The notes under the pieces are model-generated. The model was not told where the DNA came from, ran no database searches, and saw only the letters and a list, made by a program, of their open reading frames with translations. Positions 13,236-15,168 of a stretch of DNA of 15,168 bases are shown piece by piece; the first letter of the stretch is position 1, and every line of letters begins with the position of its first letter. This DNA comes from Lachnospiraceae bacterium UBA7086. GTDB lineage: Bacteria > Bacillota > Clostridia > Lachnospirales > Lachnospiraceae. Position numbers and translations under genes: made by a program. The stretch covers positions 1 to 15,168 of the forward strand of contig DKZA01000033.1 of the NCBI GenBank assembly GCA_002492525.1, in the 5' to 3' direction.

Positions 13236-14015
13236 CTACTTCGTACCCATAACCTCTTCCGCCATATCAAACATCTCATCGGCGCTTAAGTTTAAGTCAA
13301 AGCCCAGAAGCTGGTATGAGATACCATCCTTCTGCCATGCCACGGTTGCACTTTTCTGAATCTCCACTTCACTGCTGCCATAAGAAATAAAATAATTGTC
13401 CTTTTCCTGATTCGCCTTATCCTCCGCAGTCAGCTCGTAATCCGCCGGGACAAACTTATAGGTAGCGCTGTTATAATACAGGATAGTATCCCCACAGACT
13501 CTGGATTCGTCTGCACCCATGCCAGCAACAGATTCCCATGATTTATCAATATACAGGCTTACCGTGGGTTCTCCGTCCCTCTGATAAGTAATATTCATAA
13601 ATTTGAAACTGCCGACCTGATTACCATTCTCATCTCTGGCCTCCTGATCACCTACGACCATTTTTTCAAACTGATAACCGTTTGCAAACCGTTCTACCGA
13701 ATCCACCTCATAGCCGAGTTTCTTTTCCTGCTTATCCATTTCACTGTAGCTTCTGCTTGCGTTCATTGCATTAGAATGTGAACTCACAGACACTACCTTC
13801 CCCGCTGCAAACGCGCCGCCCGATATAAGCAGACACCCAGCAGCTACACCGATGACCAACTTTTTGACTGATAAATGTTTCATATTTCCTGCCTCCTGAC
13901 TTGTTAGAATCTTTTCATCAATCCTGTCTTTTAAGTCCTGGGACACGGTGAGACCATCACATTCCAAGGTCAACACATCTTTGATTTTATCTTCCCAACT
14001 CTCTCTTTGTCTCAT
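13236..14015 (-). CDS. Membrane anti-sigma factor with DUF4367-type domain
   Basis: A 259-aa single-pass protein. The cytosolic N-terminal part (about 1-48, MRQRESWEDKIKDVLTLECD onward) would bind the sigma factor. One transmembrane helix spans about 50-72 (VIGVAAGCLLISGGAFAAG), and an extracytoplasmic domain of about 185 residues follows. Its end, VAWQKDGISYQLLGFDLNL followed by SADEMFDMAEEVM, is the DUF4367-type signature common in Firmicutes anti-sigma proteins. The frame is open to a TTG at 14021, but the ATG at 14015 has the better spacing (6 nt) from AGAGAGG. The start is 16 nt after the sigma gene's stop, so the two are cotranscribed. It presumably holds the partner sigma inactive until an envelope signal arrives; the signal is unknown. 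Confidence 0.85.
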   Translation of the reverse strand: MRQRESWEDKIKDVLTLECDGLTVSQDLKDRIDEKILTSQEAGNMKHLSVKKLVIGVAAGCLLISGGAFAAGKVVSVSSHSNAMNASRSYSEMDKQEKKLGYEVDSVERFANGYQFEKMVVGDQEARDENGNQVGSFKFMNITYQRDGEPTVSLYIDKSWESVAGMGADESRVCGDTILYYNSATYKFVPADYELTAEDKANQEKDNYFISYGSSEVEIQKSATVAWQKDGISYQLLGFDLNLSADEMFDMAEEVMGTK

Positions 14016-14031
14016 ATGCAACCTCTCTTCT

Positions 14032-14649
14032 TCACAAGATCCCGGAAACCGTCATACCAAAATCATCCTCCAACACCTTTTTCAGATGTTTTCTGGCCGT
14101 ATGAAGCCTAGACTTTACGGTCCCCTCCAGACAGCCCAGCATCTGCGCGATCTCATTGATCTGGTACTCCTGATAATAATAAAGTACCACCACAGTACGC
14201 TGCTTGACCGGCAGCCCTCTGACTGCCCGGGCTATTGTCTGCGCCTCCTCCTGCATGATCACCTGTTCCAGAGAGGATGGGCTTTGACCTGAATCGACTT
14301 TCTGTACCACCTCATCATCCGGCAGTTCCCTGCTTTTCTTCCCGCCGCACTTATAAGCTGTCCGCACAAGAATCTGCATCATCCACGCTTTAAATCCACT
14401 GTCGTTTTTCAGCTCCTTACAATGCAGATACACTTTCACAAATGTATCCTGTACCACGTCTTCACTGTAAGAGCGGTCGCCTGTGATCAGATATGCTGTA
14501 TGGAGTGCCATATTCTTATATTTTTCGTAAAGCATATCGAAGGATATCCTGTCTCCTTCCTTCATCTGCCTTACTAACGTTTCCTCAGTCAATAACCCTT
14601 CCTCCATATTTGTAATACGAAATGGTGTCTGTCTTTTCACACCCACCAT
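14032..14649 (-). CDS. ECF RNA polymerase sigma factor (second locus)
   Basis: A 205-aa sigma factor. Region 2 spans about 25-95 (LYEKYKNMALHTAYLITGDR, then SYSEDVVQDTFVKVY). Region 4 spans about 135-190 (GLPVKQRTVVVLYYYQEYQI, then NEIAQMLGCLEGTVKSRLHT). The ATG at 14649 has AGGTG 8 nt upstream and a predicted ECF promoter just before it. Met15 (14607) would give the more usual N-terminus but has no ribosome site, so the start is uncertain. It pairs with the DUF4367 anti-sigma immediately downstream and probably drives its own operon. Confidence 0.9.
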   Translation of the reverse strand: MVGVKRQTPFRITNMEEGLLTEETLVRQMKEGDRISFDMLYEKYKNMALHTAYLITGDRSYSEDVVQDTFVKVYLHCKELKNDSGFKAWMMQILVRTAYKCGGKKSRELPDDEVVQKVDSGQSPSSLEQVIMQEEAQTIARAVRGLPVKQRTVVVLYYYQEYQINEIAQMLGCLEGTVKSRLHTARKHLKKVLEDDFGMTVSGIL

Positions 14650-14670
14650 ATCAGGTGCACCTATCTATAA

Positions 14671-14696
14671 GAGTCCGCCAGTCTCAAAAAGGTTCA
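14671..14696 (-). promoter_or_regulatory. Probable ECF promoter of second sigma operon
   Basis: On the minus strand TGAACC (14691-14696) followed by five T, then a 16-bp spacing to ACTC (14671-14674) and TTATAG. The -35 with its T-run is typical of Firmicutes ECF promoters. The -10 differs from the usual CGTC/CGTA, so this is less secure than the first locus. Confidence 0.5.
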
Positions 14697-14710
14697 AAAC
14701 TTTCATCTAC

Positions 14711-14754
14711 AAAAAATATCTGCCCTTAGCTGATGTTCAGCCAAAGACAGATAT
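14711..14754 (-). terminator. Terminator of the DUF4190-like gene
   Basis: ATATCTG (14716-14722) pairs with CAGATAT (14748-14754). An inner stem pairs CCTTAGCTGA (14724-14733) with TCAGCCAAAG (14737-14746) with two G-T pairs, around the loop TGT. The minus strand ends in six or more T (14711-14716). It separates this gene from the ECF promoter. Confidence 0.8.
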
Positions 14755-14777
14755 ATTGTCTATCTCTTTCTATTTCC

Positions 14778-15168
14778 TTATATCGCCACCAGACTAATGA
14801 CAAAACAGACCATAAAAAAGATGCTTATAAACAGACCCAAAATAGAGGTGATCAATCCGCCGATTGCCATGCCTTTGCCGTCATATTTCTTGCTGAGTGT
14901 AACAATTGCGCAAATCAGACCGGCAATATTTAATCCTAAATCCACTACCGGGAACCAGAAAAAAGCAATTCCCATGATACCACAGACCAAAGCTGCAACC
15001 GATACGCCATTATGATTGGTCGGGAGATCATCATACACTACCGCTACCGGCCGCACCGGCTGACCATAAGGCGCTTGCTGTTGATAAGGCGGCTGACTGT
15101 ACTGCTGACCGCCATAGGGCGGCTGGTTATACTGCTGATTGCCGTAGGGCGGCTGGTTATACTGTTGG
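14778..15168 (-). CDS. DUF4190-like membrane protein with QQYNQPPYG repeats (5' end cut off)
   Basis: The visible 129 residues are the C-terminal part; the start lies beyond the window. The N-terminal visible part is a Gln/Tyr/Pro-rich tract built from ten-residue units (QQYNQPPYGN, QQYNQPPYGG, QQYSQPPYQ and a degenerate fourth). Two hydrophobic segments follow: VSVAALVCGIMGIAFFWFPV with the short LGLNIAGLICAIVTLSKKY, then GMAIGGLITSILGLFISIFF to the C-terminus. This layout, a PQY-rich head and a G-x-x-x-G-rich pair of membrane hairpins, is typical of DUF4190 proteins, whose role is unknown. An internal GTG at 15056 is not a likely start, because the frame continues openly upstream through the repeats. 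Confidence 0.8.
   Translation of the reverse strand, partial: QQYNQPPYGNQQYNQPPYGGQQYSQPPYQQQAPYGQPVRPVAVVYDDLPTNHNGVSVAALVCGIMGIAFFWFPVVDLGLNIAGLICAIVTLSKKYDGKGMAIGGLITSILGLFISIFFMVCFVISLVAI

Overview
The window looks like chromosome from a spore-forming Clostridia member, most likely Lachnospiraceae. The signs are moderate GC, strong AGGAGG-type ribosome sites, a clostridial-type cellobiose phosphorylase, a HAAS/DUF1700 protein, ECF sigma/DUF4367 anti-sigma genes, a broken Rpn-type nuclease gene and a near-perfect sigma-G promoter. No tRNA, rRNA, CRISPR array or complete insertion sequence was seen. Genus cannot be set from the sequence alone.

Layout. 1-550: a 49-residue Asn/Gln/Ser-rich protein gene (minus) with a sigma-G-like promoter, then an intergenic region that appears to encode a ~100-nt small RNA (plus) with its own promoter, C-rich unpaired stretches and a strong terminator. 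550-1470: a two-gene minus-strand unit, an unrecognised 130-aa protein followed by a HAAS/DUF1700 membrane protein. 1720-5620: a LacI-family repressor (minus) divergent from cellobiose phosphorylase (plus); the shared 341-bp gap carries two nearly identical candidate operators, one at each promoter. 5820-7540: a MerR regulator (plus) convergent with a pyridoxal/pyridoxamine kinase (minus). 7635-10278: an acyltransferase-3 membrane protein followed by a flotillin, same strand, 40 bp apart. 10400-12146: an ECF sigma gene followed by two unrecognised soluble proteins, behind a promoter resembling that of ECF sigma-W. 12207-12930: Rpn-family nuclease pseudogene with an internal deletion and frameshift. 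13236-14696: a second ECF sigma gene with a one-pass DUF4367-type anti-sigma. 14778-15168: the 3' part of a DUF4190-like membrane protein with a QQYNQPPYG repeat.

How parts fit. The phosphorylase would split imported cellobiose inside the cell under local repressor control; no transporter is in view. Two separate ECF circuits suggest envelope or stress sensing, one with a classical membrane anti-sigma and one with two soluble partners of unknown function. Flotillin and acyltransferase point to membrane organisation or surface-polymer modification.

Most unusual: the candidate small RNA at 369-470; a dispersed two-hairpin element in three copies with compensatory base changes; the ECF operon lacking any membrane anti-sigma; and the forespore-type promoter of the small Asn/Gln-rich protein.
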